Assembly: GCA_934247855.1 (NCBI GenBank)
Contig: CAKQKA010000034.1
Span: 1 to 16,711 of the forward strand
Source of the DNA: an uncultured Clostridia bacterium
GTDB taxonomy: Bacteria > Bacillota > Clostridia > Christensenellales > Borkfalkiaceae
Direction of reading: 5' to 3'
DNA: 16,711 nucleotides
The translations under genes were made by a program, and so were the position numbers. Each line of letters opens with the position of its first letter. Position 1 is the stretch's first letter. This document shows positions 1 to 7,394 of the stretch, one piece after another. The notes beneath the pieces were generated by a model that saw only the letters and a list, made by a program, of their open reading frames with translations, did no database searches and was not told the DNA's origin.

Positions 1-196
1 GTGCTTCGCATTTTTGCGGAGAAGAAATCGCCGTGTTGCGGTTCGGTTTTTGCAAGGCAAACGACCGAAATCGTACTCGACCGTACGTTGATGGGAGTTT
101 AACGCAGCAAAAACCGATTTATTCCCGCAAAAATGGGTTCTAACGCTATCACCACTGGCTATCTGTAAATAAAGTTCGGTATTTTACGTAAAATAT
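1..196. other. Gene-less left edge with nested inverted repeats
   Basis: I see no convincing gene here. Short open stretches exist on both strands but none has a start with a ribosome binding site. The stretch is rich in pairing. An 11-bp arm at 9-19 is perfectly complementary to 125-135. A second 11-bp arm at 43-53 is perfectly complementary to 107-117. Both arms contain TTTTTGC. Two local hairpins compete with or sit inside these: 42-47/63-68 with 49-53/57-61, and 72-76/83-87 with a 6-nt loop. This could be the end of a structured RNA, a leader, or a dispersed repeat. I could not match it to tmRNA, 6S RNA, SRP RNA or RNase P RNA. Confidence 0.4.
180..195. promoter_or_regulatory. Perfect 16-bp palindrome before the first gene
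   Basis: TATTTTACGTAAAATA reads identically on both strands and ends one base before the GTG at 197. As DNA it has the form of a dimer operator. As RNA it would fold with an ACGT loop and cover the place where a ribosome binding site should be. No purine-rich Shine-Dalgarno sequence is visible upstream of this gene. A regulatory role is inference. Confidence 0.35.
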
Positions 197-550
197 GTGC
201 GTATGCTGAATGAAAATTCCGAAAAAGTGCTTGAAATCGTCCTTCGCGAGTGCGGCAACGGGTACAAGGTTTTAACCGAGGAAGATTTTTCTTCCGTAAC
301 AGGCTTTGCCGATATTATCGACGAATTGTCGTCGAGCGGTTATTTGTCCGTCCGCTTTTCGCAAGGCAGCGAATATCTCGTCGCGCCCACTTACAAAGCC
401 CGCGTTTATTTTGAAGAAAAGCAAAAGGATTATTTTTTCCATGCGGTAGTGTGTAAAAAAGCTGCCGTGTATGCTTTTTTCGGCGCGCTATTTGGCGGCG
501 CAGCCGTGCTTGCGCTTAGTTTTGCGTTATGGGCGGCGTTTATGCGATGA
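197..550 (+). CDS. Small membrane-anchored winged-helix-like protein, unknown function
   Basis: I do not recognise the family. The protein is 117 aa from the GTG at 197; an in-frame ATG at 203 would remove only two residues, and neither has a good ribosome binding site. Residues about 5-75 alternate short helices and a beta-type hairpin (ELSSSGYLSVRFS, then EYLVAPTYKARVYF), as in winged-helix domains. Residues about 88-116 are a long hydrophobic stretch rich in Ala, Phe and Gly, likely a membrane anchor. The next gene starts about 30 nt downstream and has the same layout (N-terminal winged-helix-like part, C-terminal membrane segment). The two are probably co-transcribed and possibly diverged duplicates. 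The palindrome at 180-195 directly precedes the start. Function is unknown. Confidence 0.55.
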   Translation: MRMLNENSEKVLEIVLRECGNGYKVLTEEDFSSVTGFADIIDELSSSGYLSVRFSQGSEYLVAPTYKARVYFEEKQKDYFFHAVVCKKAAVYAFFGALFGGAAVLALSFALWAAFMR

Positions 551-580
551 GTTCTATATTATTTGATACGGCGGTTTTGT

Positions 581-919
581 ATGCTCGGTAAAAAGGGGTA
601 CGAACTGCTGCGTTTGGCATACAATAACGGGCGAGACGGCAAATATCTCGTTTCGCTCTCGTGTTTAAAAGAAAAACTGACGGCGGACGACGTGCCCGCG
701 CTGCTTACCTTACTTTGCGGCGAAAACCTCATTGACGTGTTATACACCGACAGACACGGAGAGCCGTTTGTTTATATAACGCTTACGCCGTCGGGCGTCG
801 AAAAAGTGCTTGGAAAAAAGCGAAAAACGCGCGAGCTCGGCATCAAAATAATGTTGGCGGCTTTAAGCGCGATAATAACTTTCGCCCTTGGCAAGTTGTT
901 ATATTTTTTATTCAGTTGA
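581..919 (+). CDS. Small membrane-anchored winged-helix-like protein, second of a pair
   Basis: I do not recognise the family. The ATG at 581 gives 112 aa; the frame is open back to a TTG at 563, which would add six residues. I prefer the ATG because the predicted domain begins right after it (GKKGYELLRLAYNN). Residues about 3-75 look like a winged helix: helices, then a strand pair around FVYITLTPSGVEKVL, typical of the wing and last helix. A Lys/Arg-rich linker leads to one hydrophobic segment (about residues 88-112) ending at the C-terminus, so the N-terminal part should be cytoplasmic. The preceding gene has the same architecture. The copy of the dispersed element at 947 begins 27 nt after this stop codon. 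Confidence 0.55.
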   Translation: MLGKKGYELLRLAYNNGRDGKYLVSLSCLKEKLTADDVPALLTLLCGENLIDVLYTDRHGEPFVYITLTPSGVEKVLGKKRKTRELGIKIMLAALSAIITFALGKLLYFLFS

Positions 920-921
920 CG

Positions 922-933
922 ATATGATCATAT
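922..933. promoter_or_regulatory. 12-bp perfect palindrome upstream of uvrB
   Basis: ATATGATCATAT is a perfect palindrome starting two bases after the preceding stop codon and 69 bases before uvrB. It overlaps nothing coding, so it could be an operator for uvrB. It does not resemble the Gram-positive LexA box (GAAC-N4-GTTC). Short AT-rich palindromes also arise by chance. Confidence 0.25.
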
Positions 934-946
934 GAAAAAGTGCGGG

Positions 947-964
947 TATAAGTCGATTATCGGC
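947..964 (+). repeat. Dispersed 18-nt gene-end element, copy 1
   Basis: Exact match to the consensus TATAAGTCGATTATCGGC, 27 nt after the stop of the 581-919 gene and 37 nt before uvrB. It is preceded by AAAAGT and a GCGGG stretch, much as in copy 2. The core GTCGATTATCGGC is a near-perfect odd palindrome centred on the T of CGATTATCG. Function unknown. Confidence 0.8.
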
Positions 965-1001
965 GTTTTTACGGAAATAAAGAGAGTATTTTACAGGCGA
1001 A

Positions 1002-2963
1002 ATGGAAGATAAAAAATTCAAACTTCATTCAAAATTTAAACCGACGGGCGATCAGCCCGAGGCGATAGAGAAACTTGTAGACGGGTTCAGAAACGGGCTT
1101 AGGGAGCAGGTGCTTTTGGGGGTAACGGGTAGCGGTAAAACGTTTACGATGGCGAATGTGATAAACGAATTGCAACGCCCGACCTTGGTGATAGCGCACA
1201 ACAAAACGCTTGCCGCGCAGCTTTGCAACGAGCTCCGCGAGTTTTTTCCCGAAAATCGCGTTGAATATTTCGTAAGTTATTACGATTATTATCAACCCGA
1301 ATCGTACATTCCGCAAACCGATACTTATATAGAAAAAGACCTGTCTATCAACGACGAAATCGATAAACTGCGCCATAGCGCGACTTTTGCTTTGTCCGAG
1401 CGTCGCGACGTAATAGTGGTCGCTTCTGTTTCATGCATTTACGGGCTCGGTGCGCCCGAAGAATACTATAATCTCGCAATCTCGTTGCGCCCGGGCATGA
1501 CACTCGACCGCGATGCGTTTATGCGAAAACTCGTTTCCATACAATACGAACGCAAGGATATCGATTTTCAGCGTTCGTCTTTTCGCGTTCATGGCGATAT
1601 AGTGGAAGTGTTTCCCGCAAGCAACTCGGAAATCGTACTGCGCATCGAGTTTTTCGGCGACGAAATCGACCGCATTTGCGAAACCGATTTTTTAACCGGG
1701 CGCGTTATATCCGAGCTTAGCCACGCCGTAATTTTTCCCGCAAGCCATTACGCGGTGGAAAGCAACAAAATGCAAAAGGCACTCGCGCAGATAGAAAACG
1801 ATATGAACGAAGAGGTCGCCGCGCTCGAAGAGCAGGGTAAATTGTTGGAGGCTCAGCGGCTTAAACAGCGTGTTTCTTACGACCTTGAAATGATGAGCGA
1901 GATAGGTTATTGCAGCGGCGTTGAAAATTACAGCAGATATTTTGACGGAAGAAAGCCCGGCGAACCGCCTTTTACCTTGCTAGACTATTTTCCCGAAGAC
2001 TTTATATTGTTCATCGACGAAAGTCATATGACGATTCCGCAGATCGGCGCAATGTATAACGGCGACCGTTCGAGGAAGAAAAACCTCGTAGATTTCGGTT
2101 TTCGTCTTAATTCCGCTTACGATAACCGCCCGCTCAGGTTTGAAGAATTCGACGCGCGCGTCGGTCAGATGGTATGCATATCGGCAACGCCCGCAAAATA
2201 CGAACTCGACCATGCGGGGCAGGTAGTGGAGCAGATTATTCGTCCTACCGGGCTTATCGATCCGCCCGTAGAAATTCGCCCGACTGCTAATCAGATTGAC
2301 GATTTGTTAAACGAAATCAACAAAACAATCGCAAACGAGGGGCGCATTCTGGTTACCACGCTGACCAAAAAAATGGCGGAACGCCTTTCCGATTATTTAA
2401 AAGAACGTAAAATCAAGGTGCGGTATATGCACTCTGATATCGATACGCTCGAACGTATAGAAATCATCGGCGAACTGCGTCGCGGCGATATTGACGTGCT
2501 TGTCGGTATAAACCTGCTGCGTGAGGGGCTCGATATCCCGGAGGTCAAACTCGTCGCCATACTCGACGCCGATAAAGAGGGCTTTTTACGTTCCGAAACT
2601 TCGCTCGTGCAGACGATAGGCAGAACGGCTCGTAACGTAGAAGGGCGCGTTATAATGTACGCCGATACGATAACGGGCAGCATGCAAAGGGCGATTGACG
2701 AGACTAACCGCCGTCGTTCTATACAGCAAAAATATAACGAAGAGCACGGAATCGTGCCTAAGACCATAGTAAAACCCATAGTAAACAGTCTTGAAATCAC
2801 TAAGAAAGTCGACAGAACAAAGGACGTTTCAAAGAAAGATATTCCCGACGAGATAGAAAAACTGAAAGCGCTTATGAAAGTCGCGCAGAATAATCTCGAC
2901 TTTGAAAGATGTATCGAAATACGCGACACTATCGCGAAATTAAAACTTAAACTGCGCGGGTAA
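1002..2963 (+). CDS. uvrB: UvrABC excision nuclease subunit B
   Basis: UvrB is the DNA helicase-like subunit of nucleotide excision repair. UvrA loads it at lesions, it opens the strands, and it recruits UvrC for incision in the cytoplasm. At 653 aa it is full length. The Walker A motif GVTGSGKT is at 40-47. The aromatic beta-hairpin that inserts between strands begins at about 93 (YYDYYQPESY). Helicase motif II, DESH, is at 339-342 and motif VI, QTIGRTARN, is at 537-545. The last ~40 residues form the UVR domain that contacts UvrC. The ATG at 1002 is preceded by only a weak AGG. uvrA follows after 227 nt, a common bacterial pairing; uvrC is not in the window. The stop codon lies inside the first unit of a 14-nt tandem repeat. 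Confidence 0.98.
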   Translation: MEDKKFKLHSKFKPTGDQPEAIEKLVDGFRNGLREQVLLGVTGSGKTFTMANVINELQRPTLVIAHNKTLAAQLCNELREFFPENRVEYFVSYYDYYQPESYIPQTDTYIEKDLSINDEIDKLRHSATFALSERRDVIVVASVSCIYGLGAPEEYYNLAISLRPGMTLDRDAFMRKLVSIQYERKDIDFQRSSFRVHGDIVEVFPASNSEIVLRIEFFGDEIDRICETDFLTGRVISELSHAVIFPASHYAVESNKMQKALAQIENDMNEEVAALEEQGKLLEAQRLKQRVSYDLEMMSEIGYCSGVENYSRYFDGRKPGEPPFTLLDYFPEDFILFIDESHMTIPQIGAMYNGDRSRKKNLVDFGFRLNSAYDNRPLRFEEFDARVGQMVCISATPAKYELDHAGQVVEQIIRPTGLIDPPVEIRPTANQIDDLLNEINKTIANEGRILVTTLTKKMAERLSDYLKERKIKVRYMHSDIDTLERIEIIGELRRGDIDVLVGINLLREGLDIPEVKLVAILDADKEGFLRSETSLVQTIGRTARNVEGRVIMYADTITGSMQRAIDETNRRRSIQQKYNEEHGIVPKTIVKPIVNSLEITKKVDRTKDVSKKDIPDEIEKLKALMKVAQNNLDFERCIEIRDTIAKLKLKLRG

Positions 2964-3002
2964 TTGCGCGCGGGTAATTGCGCGCGGGTAATTGTGCGCG
3001 GG
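2955..3002 (+). repeat. 14-nt tandem repeat spanning the uvrB stop codon
   Basis: The unit CGCGGGTAATTGCG occurs at 2955-2968, 2969-2982 and 2983-2996 (the last with one change, TG for CG), followed by a partial fourth unit to 3002. The first unit contains the last two codons and the TAA stop of uvrB, so copy number changes would leave the protein unaltered. It looks like slippage-type expansion. Confidence 0.85.
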
Positions 3003-3050
3003 GCGTGCGAAAGGTTGACTGCGTGTTTTGCGTTTTAGTAAAAGTACGGG

Positions 3051-3068
3051 TATAAGTCGATTATCGGC
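3051..3068 (+). repeat. Dispersed 18-nt gene-end element, copy 2
   Basis: Exact consensus match in the uvrB-uvrA gap, 87 nt after the uvrB stop, the extra distance being due partly to the tandem repeat. Similarity to other copies extends upstream (TAAAAGT, then ACGGG) and downstream (ACATTCG, shared with copy 6). Confidence 0.8.
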
Positions 3069-3128
3069 ACATTCGCCATACATCTACAAAACAAAAGAAA
3101 AAAAGCGACAAAAACAAATAAGTCGCGC

Positions 3129-3142
3129 TATAAGTCGATTAT
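3129..3142 (+). repeat. Dispersed gene-end element, copy 3 (3' end diverged)
   Basis: TATAAGTCGATTAT matches the first 14 positions of the consensus, then diverges to TACATATTTT. It is the second copy in the same gap, 48 nt before uvrA and 60 nt after copy 2. A small inverted repeat, GCGAC at 3105-3109 and GTCGC at 3122-3126, lies directly before it. Confidence 0.65.
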
Positions 3143-3190
3143 TACATATTTTAACCGCTTTATTGCACGTATAAACACAGAGAACGGATC

Positions 3191-6025
3191 ATGCAAAATT
3201 TTATAAGAATAACAGGTGCAAAAGAGAATAATTTAAAAAACATCAGCGTGGACATCCCGCGCGAAAAACTCGTGGTATTCACGGGCGTATCGGGCAGCGG
3301 AAAATCCACGCTTGCTTTCGATACGATTTTTGCCGAGGGGCAAAGACGTTACGTTGAAAGTTTGTCAAGCTACGCCCGGATGTTTTTGGGTCAGATGCAA
3401 AAACCCGACGTGGAAAAAATCGAGGGACTATCCCCAGCGATATCCATCGATCAAAAAACTACCAATAACAACCCGCGTTCAACGGTGGGCACGGTAACCG
3501 AAATTTACGATTATTTTCGTCTGCTTTTCGCAAGAACGGGCGTGCCGCATTGCCCGAACTGCGGAAGAGAAATCCGCCGTCAGACGGTGGACGAAATCGC
3601 CGATAAAATCATGGCGATGGGCGAAGGCTCAAGGGTATATATCAACGCGCCGGTCGTCCGCGGAAGAAAGGGCGAATTCAAAAAGGAACTCGACGGTTTT
3701 CGCAAAAGCGGTTACGTCCGCGTGGAAATAGACGGCTCTAATTACGAACTCAGCGAAGATATAAAACTCGATAAAAACATCAAGCACACGATCAGCGTCG
3801 TGGTGGACAGGCTCATCGTCAAAGACGGTATTCAGAAACGCCTTACCGACAGTCTCGAAACGGCAATCAAACTCGCGGGCGGGCTTGTCGCGTGCCGCTC
3901 GGGCGAAACCGAAACGCTGTTTTCAACAAAATACGCCTGCCCCGACTGCGGTATCAGTATAGAAGAGTTGGAACCGCGCTTGTTTTCGTTCAACAACCCG
4001 TACGGTGCGTGCGACGAATGTAAGGGCATAGGATTTAAAAAGGAAATTTCAGAAGAGCTGATTCTCGGTGATACGTCAAGGAGTTTGAACCAGGGTGCGC
4101 TGTGTATTTCGGGTTGGAATCTTGACAGCAGCAAGTTTACGCAAATGTATTTCCGAGCGCTGTCAAAAAAATACAAATTCAGCCTCGATACGCCTATTAA
4201 AGACTTACCGAGAGATATCATTGATATTTTGCTTTACGGCAACCATGGCGAAAAACTGGATTTAGAGTATTCCACGCGTACTTTTCAAGGTCAATATCAG
4301 TCCTCGTTTGAAGGCGTGATTTGCAATCTGGAGCGCAGGTATGCCGAAACTACGAGCGATTATACAAAATCCGAAATCGAAAAATACATGGTTACCAAGC
4401 CGTGTTCGACCTGTGGCGGCAAAAGGCTTAAAAAAGAAGCTCTCGCCGTTACCGTGGGCGGAAAAAATATTTACGAACTGTGCGAGATGTCAATCGAAAA
4501 TCTTTACGCTTTTGTGGAAAGCCTCGATTTAGGCACGGCAATGCCCATCGGCGAACCCATTTTGAAAGAGATCAAAGCAAGGCTGAACTTTCTGCGCAAC
4601 GTGGGGCTTAATTATCTCACGCTTTCGCGCACGGCGGCAACGCTTTCGGGCGGCGAAGCTCAGCGAATAAGGCTCGCCACGCAGATCGGCAGCGGGCTTA
4701 CCGGCGTTTTGTATATTCTGGACGAGCCGAGTATAGGTCTTCATCAGCGCGATAACGAAAAACTGCTTTCCGCGCTGAAAAACTTGCGCGACCTCGGCAA
4801 CAGCGTAATCGTTGTCGAGCATGACGAGGAAACGATCCGCAGCGCCGATTTTATTCTGGATATCGGACCTAAAGCGGGCGTGCACGGCGGCGAAGTGGTC
4901 GCTTGCGGCACGGTCGAGGACGTTATGGCTTCGCCAAGGTCTGTAACCGGCGATTATTTGTCGGGCAGGCGCAAAATAGAAATTCCCGCGGTGCGTAATG
5001 CGGTCGGCGGCAATTGGCTTACCGTATCGGGCGCAAAGCAGAACAATCTTAAAAACGTTGACGTATCTTTTCCCGTCGGCTTGCTTACCGTGGTAACGGG
5101 CGTGTCGGGCAGCGGTAAAAGTTCGCTCATCAACGAAATCGTTTACCCAGCGCTTGCCAACAGGCTTAACGGCGCAAGGACGGTCGAAGGTAAATATGAC
5201 GATATCAGCGGCGTAAGCAACTTCGATAAAGTCATCGCGATAGATCAGTCGCCTATCGGACGTACTCCGCGCAGCAACCCCGCAACTTACACGGGCGCAT
5301 TCACTTCCATACGTGAGCTGTTCGCCGCGTCGAACGATGCGAAAGAGCGCGGATACAACGCGGGCAGGTTTTCCTTCAACGTGTCGGGCGGTCGGTGCGA
5401 ACATTGTCAGGGCGACGGCATTATAAAAATAGAAATGCACTTCTTGCCGGACGTATACATTCCTTGCGAGGTATGTAAGGGCACGCGTTACAATCGCGAA
5501 ACGCTCGCAGTAAAATATAAGGGCAAAAACATAAACGACGTTCTTGAAATGACCGTAGACGAAGCGGTTACTTTCTTTGAAAATATTCCGAGGATATATT
5601 CAAAAGTTAAAAGTTTGCAGGACGTCGGACTTGGTTATATTAAGTTAGGTCAGCCCGCAACGACGTTATCCGGCGGCGAGGCTCAGCGCGTTAAACTCGC
5701 AACCGAACTTTGCAAGCGTTCGACGGGGCGCACGGTCTATATTTTAGACGAACCGACCACGGGGCTTTCTTCTTACGACGTCGATAAACTAATCAGCATT
5801 TTATGCAAACTGCGCTCGGGCGGCAATACTATTATTGTAATAGAGCACAATCTCGATGTTATAAAAGTCGCCGATTATATCGTGGATTTAGGTCCCGAGG
5901 GCGGCGACGGCGGCGGCACTATCGTCGCGAAAGGCACTCCCGAAGAAGTTGCCAAAGTCGAAAAAAGTTACACCGGGCAGTTTTTAAAAAGAATACTTGC
6001 CGGCGAGGTTATAGGCAGTAAATAA
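3191..6025 (+). CDS. uvrA: UvrABC excision nuclease subunit A
   Basis: UvrA is the dimeric ABC-type ATPase that finds DNA damage and loads UvrB. The 944 aa match the usual ~940. The first ATPase has Walker A GVSGSGKST at 32-40 and the signature LSGGEAQR at 485-492. The second has Walker A GVSGSGKSS at 637-645 and the signature LSGGEAQR at 826-833. Structural zinc sites are visible as C250/C253 with C274/C277, and C736/C739 with C759/C762; a further CPNC pair lies near residue 119. Both ATPases have ILDEP Walker B motifs. All key residues are present. The ATG at 3191 follows a modest purine-rich stretch (AGAGAACGGA). It lies downstream of uvrB in the same direction, separated by two copies of the dispersed element. 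Confidence 0.98.
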   Translation: MQNFIRITGAKENNLKNISVDIPREKLVVFTGVSGSGKSTLAFDTIFAEGQRRYVESLSSYARMFLGQMQKPDVEKIEGLSPAISIDQKTTNNNPRSTVGTVTEIYDYFRLLFARTGVPHCPNCGREIRRQTVDEIADKIMAMGEGSRVYINAPVVRGRKGEFKKELDGFRKSGYVRVEIDGSNYELSEDIKLDKNIKHTISVVVDRLIVKDGIQKRLTDSLETAIKLAGGLVACRSGETETLFSTKYACPDCGISIEELEPRLFSFNNPYGACDECKGIGFKKEISEELILGDTSRSLNQGALCISGWNLDSSKFTQMYFRALSKKYKFSLDTPIKDLPRDIIDILLYGNHGEKLDLEYSTRTFQGQYQSSFEGVICNLERRYAETTSDYTKSEIEKYMVTKPCSTCGGKRLKKEALAVTVGGKNIYELCEMSIENLYAFVESLDLGTAMPIGEPILKEIKARLNFLRNVGLNYLTLSRTAATLSGGEAQRIRLATQIGSGLTGVLYILDEPSIGLHQRDNEKLLSALKNLRDLGNSVIVVEHDEETIRSADFILDIGPKAGVHGGEVVACGTVEDVMASPRSVTGDYLSGRRKIEIPAVRNAVGGNWLTVSGAKQNNLKNVDVSFPVGLLTVVTGVSGSGKSSLINEIVYPALANRLNGARTVEGKYDDISGVSNFDKVIAIDQSPIGRTPRSNPATYTGAFTSIRELFAASNDAKERGYNAGRFSFNVSGGRCEHCQGDGIIKIEMHFLPDVYIPCEVCKGTRYNRETLAVKYKGKNINDVLEMTVDEAVTFFENIPRIYSKVKSLQDVGLGYIKLGQPATTLSGGEAQRVKLATELCKRSTGRTVYILDEPTTGLSSYDVDKLISILCKLRSGGNTIIVIEHNLDVIKVADYIVDLGPEGGDGGGTIVAKGTPEEVAKVEKSYTGQFLKRILAGEVIGSK

Positions 6026-6100
6026 TATCTCGTTTTGCGATATGCGCGTCGTCGTAAATCGTTTCGCTTGCGCTAGCGGAAAAAAATAACAAAAGGAAAA

Positions 6101-6113
6101 GGGCGTTTCGCCC
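6101..6113 (+). promoter_or_regulatory. Small GC hairpin just upstream of a start codon
   Basis: GGGCG and CGCCC pair around a TTT loop, ending 10 nt before the ATG at 6124. A good Shine-Dalgarno-like AAAGGAAAAGG lies just before the hairpin, too far from the ATG in linear distance but brought nearer if the hairpin folds. There is no T-run, so it is not a terminator. A role in translation is inference. Confidence 0.3.
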
Positions 6114-6123
6114 CGAGAAAAAT

Positions 6124-6516
6124 ATGATCAGAGACGAATTTAAAAATGCAGATAAAAAGACTATCGAGCAAAAAACAAAAGTTGCAAAAAACGTGGGTAA
6201 CGAGCGCGAGTATTACGCGAAGAAAATGTCAAAAATCAACTCGTTGTTCGCGCCCGTAAAATTCAGCACGATTTTTTGTCTTGTCTGTTTTGTGTTTATG
6301 AGCGCATTATATATTCTTACCATCGCAGTCTCAAAAGAATATAAAATCGACTGGATATGCATAACCGTTTTTTCGCTCACCGTCGCGCTCGTTGTATGGA
6401 CGGTAGTGTGGTTTGCAGTGCTTGTTCCGCATCTTAAAAAGCGCGCGGCGTTTTGCAAAAGCGAACTCGAGCGTATCAGCCGCGAGTACGTTTTAAAAAA
6501 TACCCGTAAAGCGTAA
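6124..6516 (+). CDS. Small two-helix membrane protein, unknown function
   Basis: I do not recognise this 130-aa protein. Residues 1-45 are hydrophilic and rich in Lys and Glu, with a helical look. Two hydrophobic segments follow at about 48-69 and 78-102, separated by a short charged loop (SKEYKIDW). The C-terminal 28 residues are strongly basic. This gives a membrane hairpin with both charged tails probably in the cytoplasm. The gene sits between uvrA (98 nt upstream) and truA (20 nt downstream) in the same direction, so it is probably co-transcribed with truA. That proximity says little about its role. No signal peptide, cysteine motif or enzymatic motif is visible. Confidence 0.65.
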   Translation: MIRDEFKNADKKTIEQKTKVAKNVGNEREYYAKKMSKINSLFAPVKFSTIFCLVCFVFMSALYILTIAVSKEYKIDWICITVFSLTVALVVWTVVWFAVLVPHLKKRAAFCKSELERISREYVLKNTRKA

Positions 6517-6536
6517 AAAATCTAAAAGCGGTAAAA

Positions 6537-7280
6537 ATGAAGACAAAACGTATTTTAATAACCGTAGAATATAAGGGTACGAACTATTTCGGCTGGCAAA
6601 AAAACGGCGAGTTGAACACTATCTCGGGTGCGCTTGAAAGTGCGTTTAATCGACTTATAGGCGGAGATATCAGAATTTATGGCAGTGGCAGGACGGATGC
6701 GGGCGTGCATGCAATAGAGCAAACCGCGCACCTCGATATTCCTTTCGATTTTATGCCGACAAAAAAGATTCCCGAGGCGGTAAACGAGTTTTTGCCGGAA
6801 GATATTCGCGTAAAAACGGCAAAGGAAGTTTCCGATAAATTCCACGCAAGGTATAACGTTAAAACTAAAACCTATCTGTATAAAATTTATACGGGCGCGG
6901 TTTCATCGCCGCTTCGCACGGGGCTTTATGCGTTTGTACCCGTCGCCCCGGACTACGAAAAAATGAGAGCAGCCGCGGCTGTTTTTGTAGGAAAACACAA
7001 TTTTTCGGCATTTTGCACTGCGGGCGGCGACAGCGAGTCTTTCGACCGCGAAATTGTTTCTTTCGACGTGATAAAGGGTAAAGGCGAATTTTATTTTTAC
7101 GTTTGCGGCAAAGGTTTTCTCTATAATATGGTAAGATATCTTGTCGGCACGGTTATAAAAGCGGGTAAAAATAAAATAACGCCCGAGCAGATCGCGTCGG
7201 CGTTATCTACGGGCGATAAATCTTTCGTCGGTGAAAAAATGCCCGCGGACGGCTTGTATTTATACAAAGTCGAATATTGA
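6537..7280 (+). CDS. truA: tRNA pseudouridine(38-40) synthase TruA
   Basis: TruA converts uridines 38, 39 and 40 in the anticodon arm of tRNAs to pseudouridine. The 247 aa are normal length. The N-terminal strand with YKGTNYFGWQ is at 12-21. The catalytic motif GSGRTDAGVHA is at 49-59, with Asp54 as the nucleophile. The conserved C-terminal segment (FLYNMVRYLVGTV) lies at about 194-206. The ATG at 6537 has only a weak ribosome binding site (AAAAGCGGT). It follows the small membrane gene by 20 nt and converges on the helicase gene; no classical terminator lies between them. Element copy 4 starts 22 nt after its stop. Confidence 0.96.
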   Translation: MKTKRILITVEYKGTNYFGWQKNGELNTISGALESAFNRLIGGDIRIYGSGRTDAGVHAIEQTAHLDIPFDFMPTKKIPEAVNEFLPEDIRVKTAKEVSDKFHARYNVKTKTYLYKIYTGAVSSPLRTGLYAFVPVAPDYEKMRAAAAVFVGKHNFSAFCTAGGDSESFDREIVSFDVIKGKGEFYFYVCGKGFLYNMVRYLVGTVIKAGKNKITPEQIASALSTGDKSFVGEKMPADGLYLYKVEY

Positions 7281-7302
7281 TAAAACCTCATAAAAGTCTG
7301 TC

Positions 7303-7320
7303 TATAAGTCGATTATCGAC
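7303..7320 (+). repeat. Dispersed 18-nt gene-end element, copy 4
   Basis: TATAAGTCGATTATCGAC differs from the consensus at one position, and the change makes the core a perfect odd palindrome (GTCGAT-T-ATCGAC). It starts 22 nt after the truA stop and is preceded by TAAAAGTCTGTC, almost identical to the flank of copy 6. The next gene is on the opposite strand, so this copy cannot be a leader for a + strand gene. Confidence 0.8.
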
Positions 7321-7366
7321 ATATTTAAGTATTTGTTGCGTGCTTGCCGCTTAAAAACGCAAAACG

Positions 7367-7384
7367 CGCGATAATCAACATATA
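7367..7384 (-). repeat. Dispersed gene-end element, diverged minus-strand copy
   Basis: Read on the minus strand this is TATATGTTGATTATCGCG, matching the consensus at 14 of 18 positions. It begins 10 nt after the stop codon of the minus-strand helicase gene, so its orientation follows that gene. It faces copy 4 across the truA/helicase convergent gap. Confidence 0.5.
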
Positions 7385-7394
7385 GGCTTGTTTT

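Noticed and set aside
1..102. The 3' end of a gene truncated by the window edge
   Set aside because: All three + frames are open only for 30-45 codons, the translations look unlike a protein, and pairing explains the region better.
1..196. The left edge as tmRNA, 6S RNA, RNase P RNA or SRP RNA
   Set aside because: None of the conserved core sequences of these RNAs, nor a CCA end or tag frame, could be recognised.
947..952. TATAAG of the element as a -10 promoter box
   Set aside because: No -35 at 16-18 nt precedes the copies consistently, and copy 4 and the minus-strand copy do not precede a gene in their direction.
3051..3068. The element as a LexA or DNA-damage operator because it flanks uvrB and uvrA
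   Set aside because: The same element occurs between the deo genes and after truA, and it does not resemble the Gram-positive LexA box.
4529..5440. A 303-codon open frame on the minus strand inside uvrA
   Set aside because: It is the antisense shadow of a highly conserved gene, with no start signal of its own and an implausible composition.
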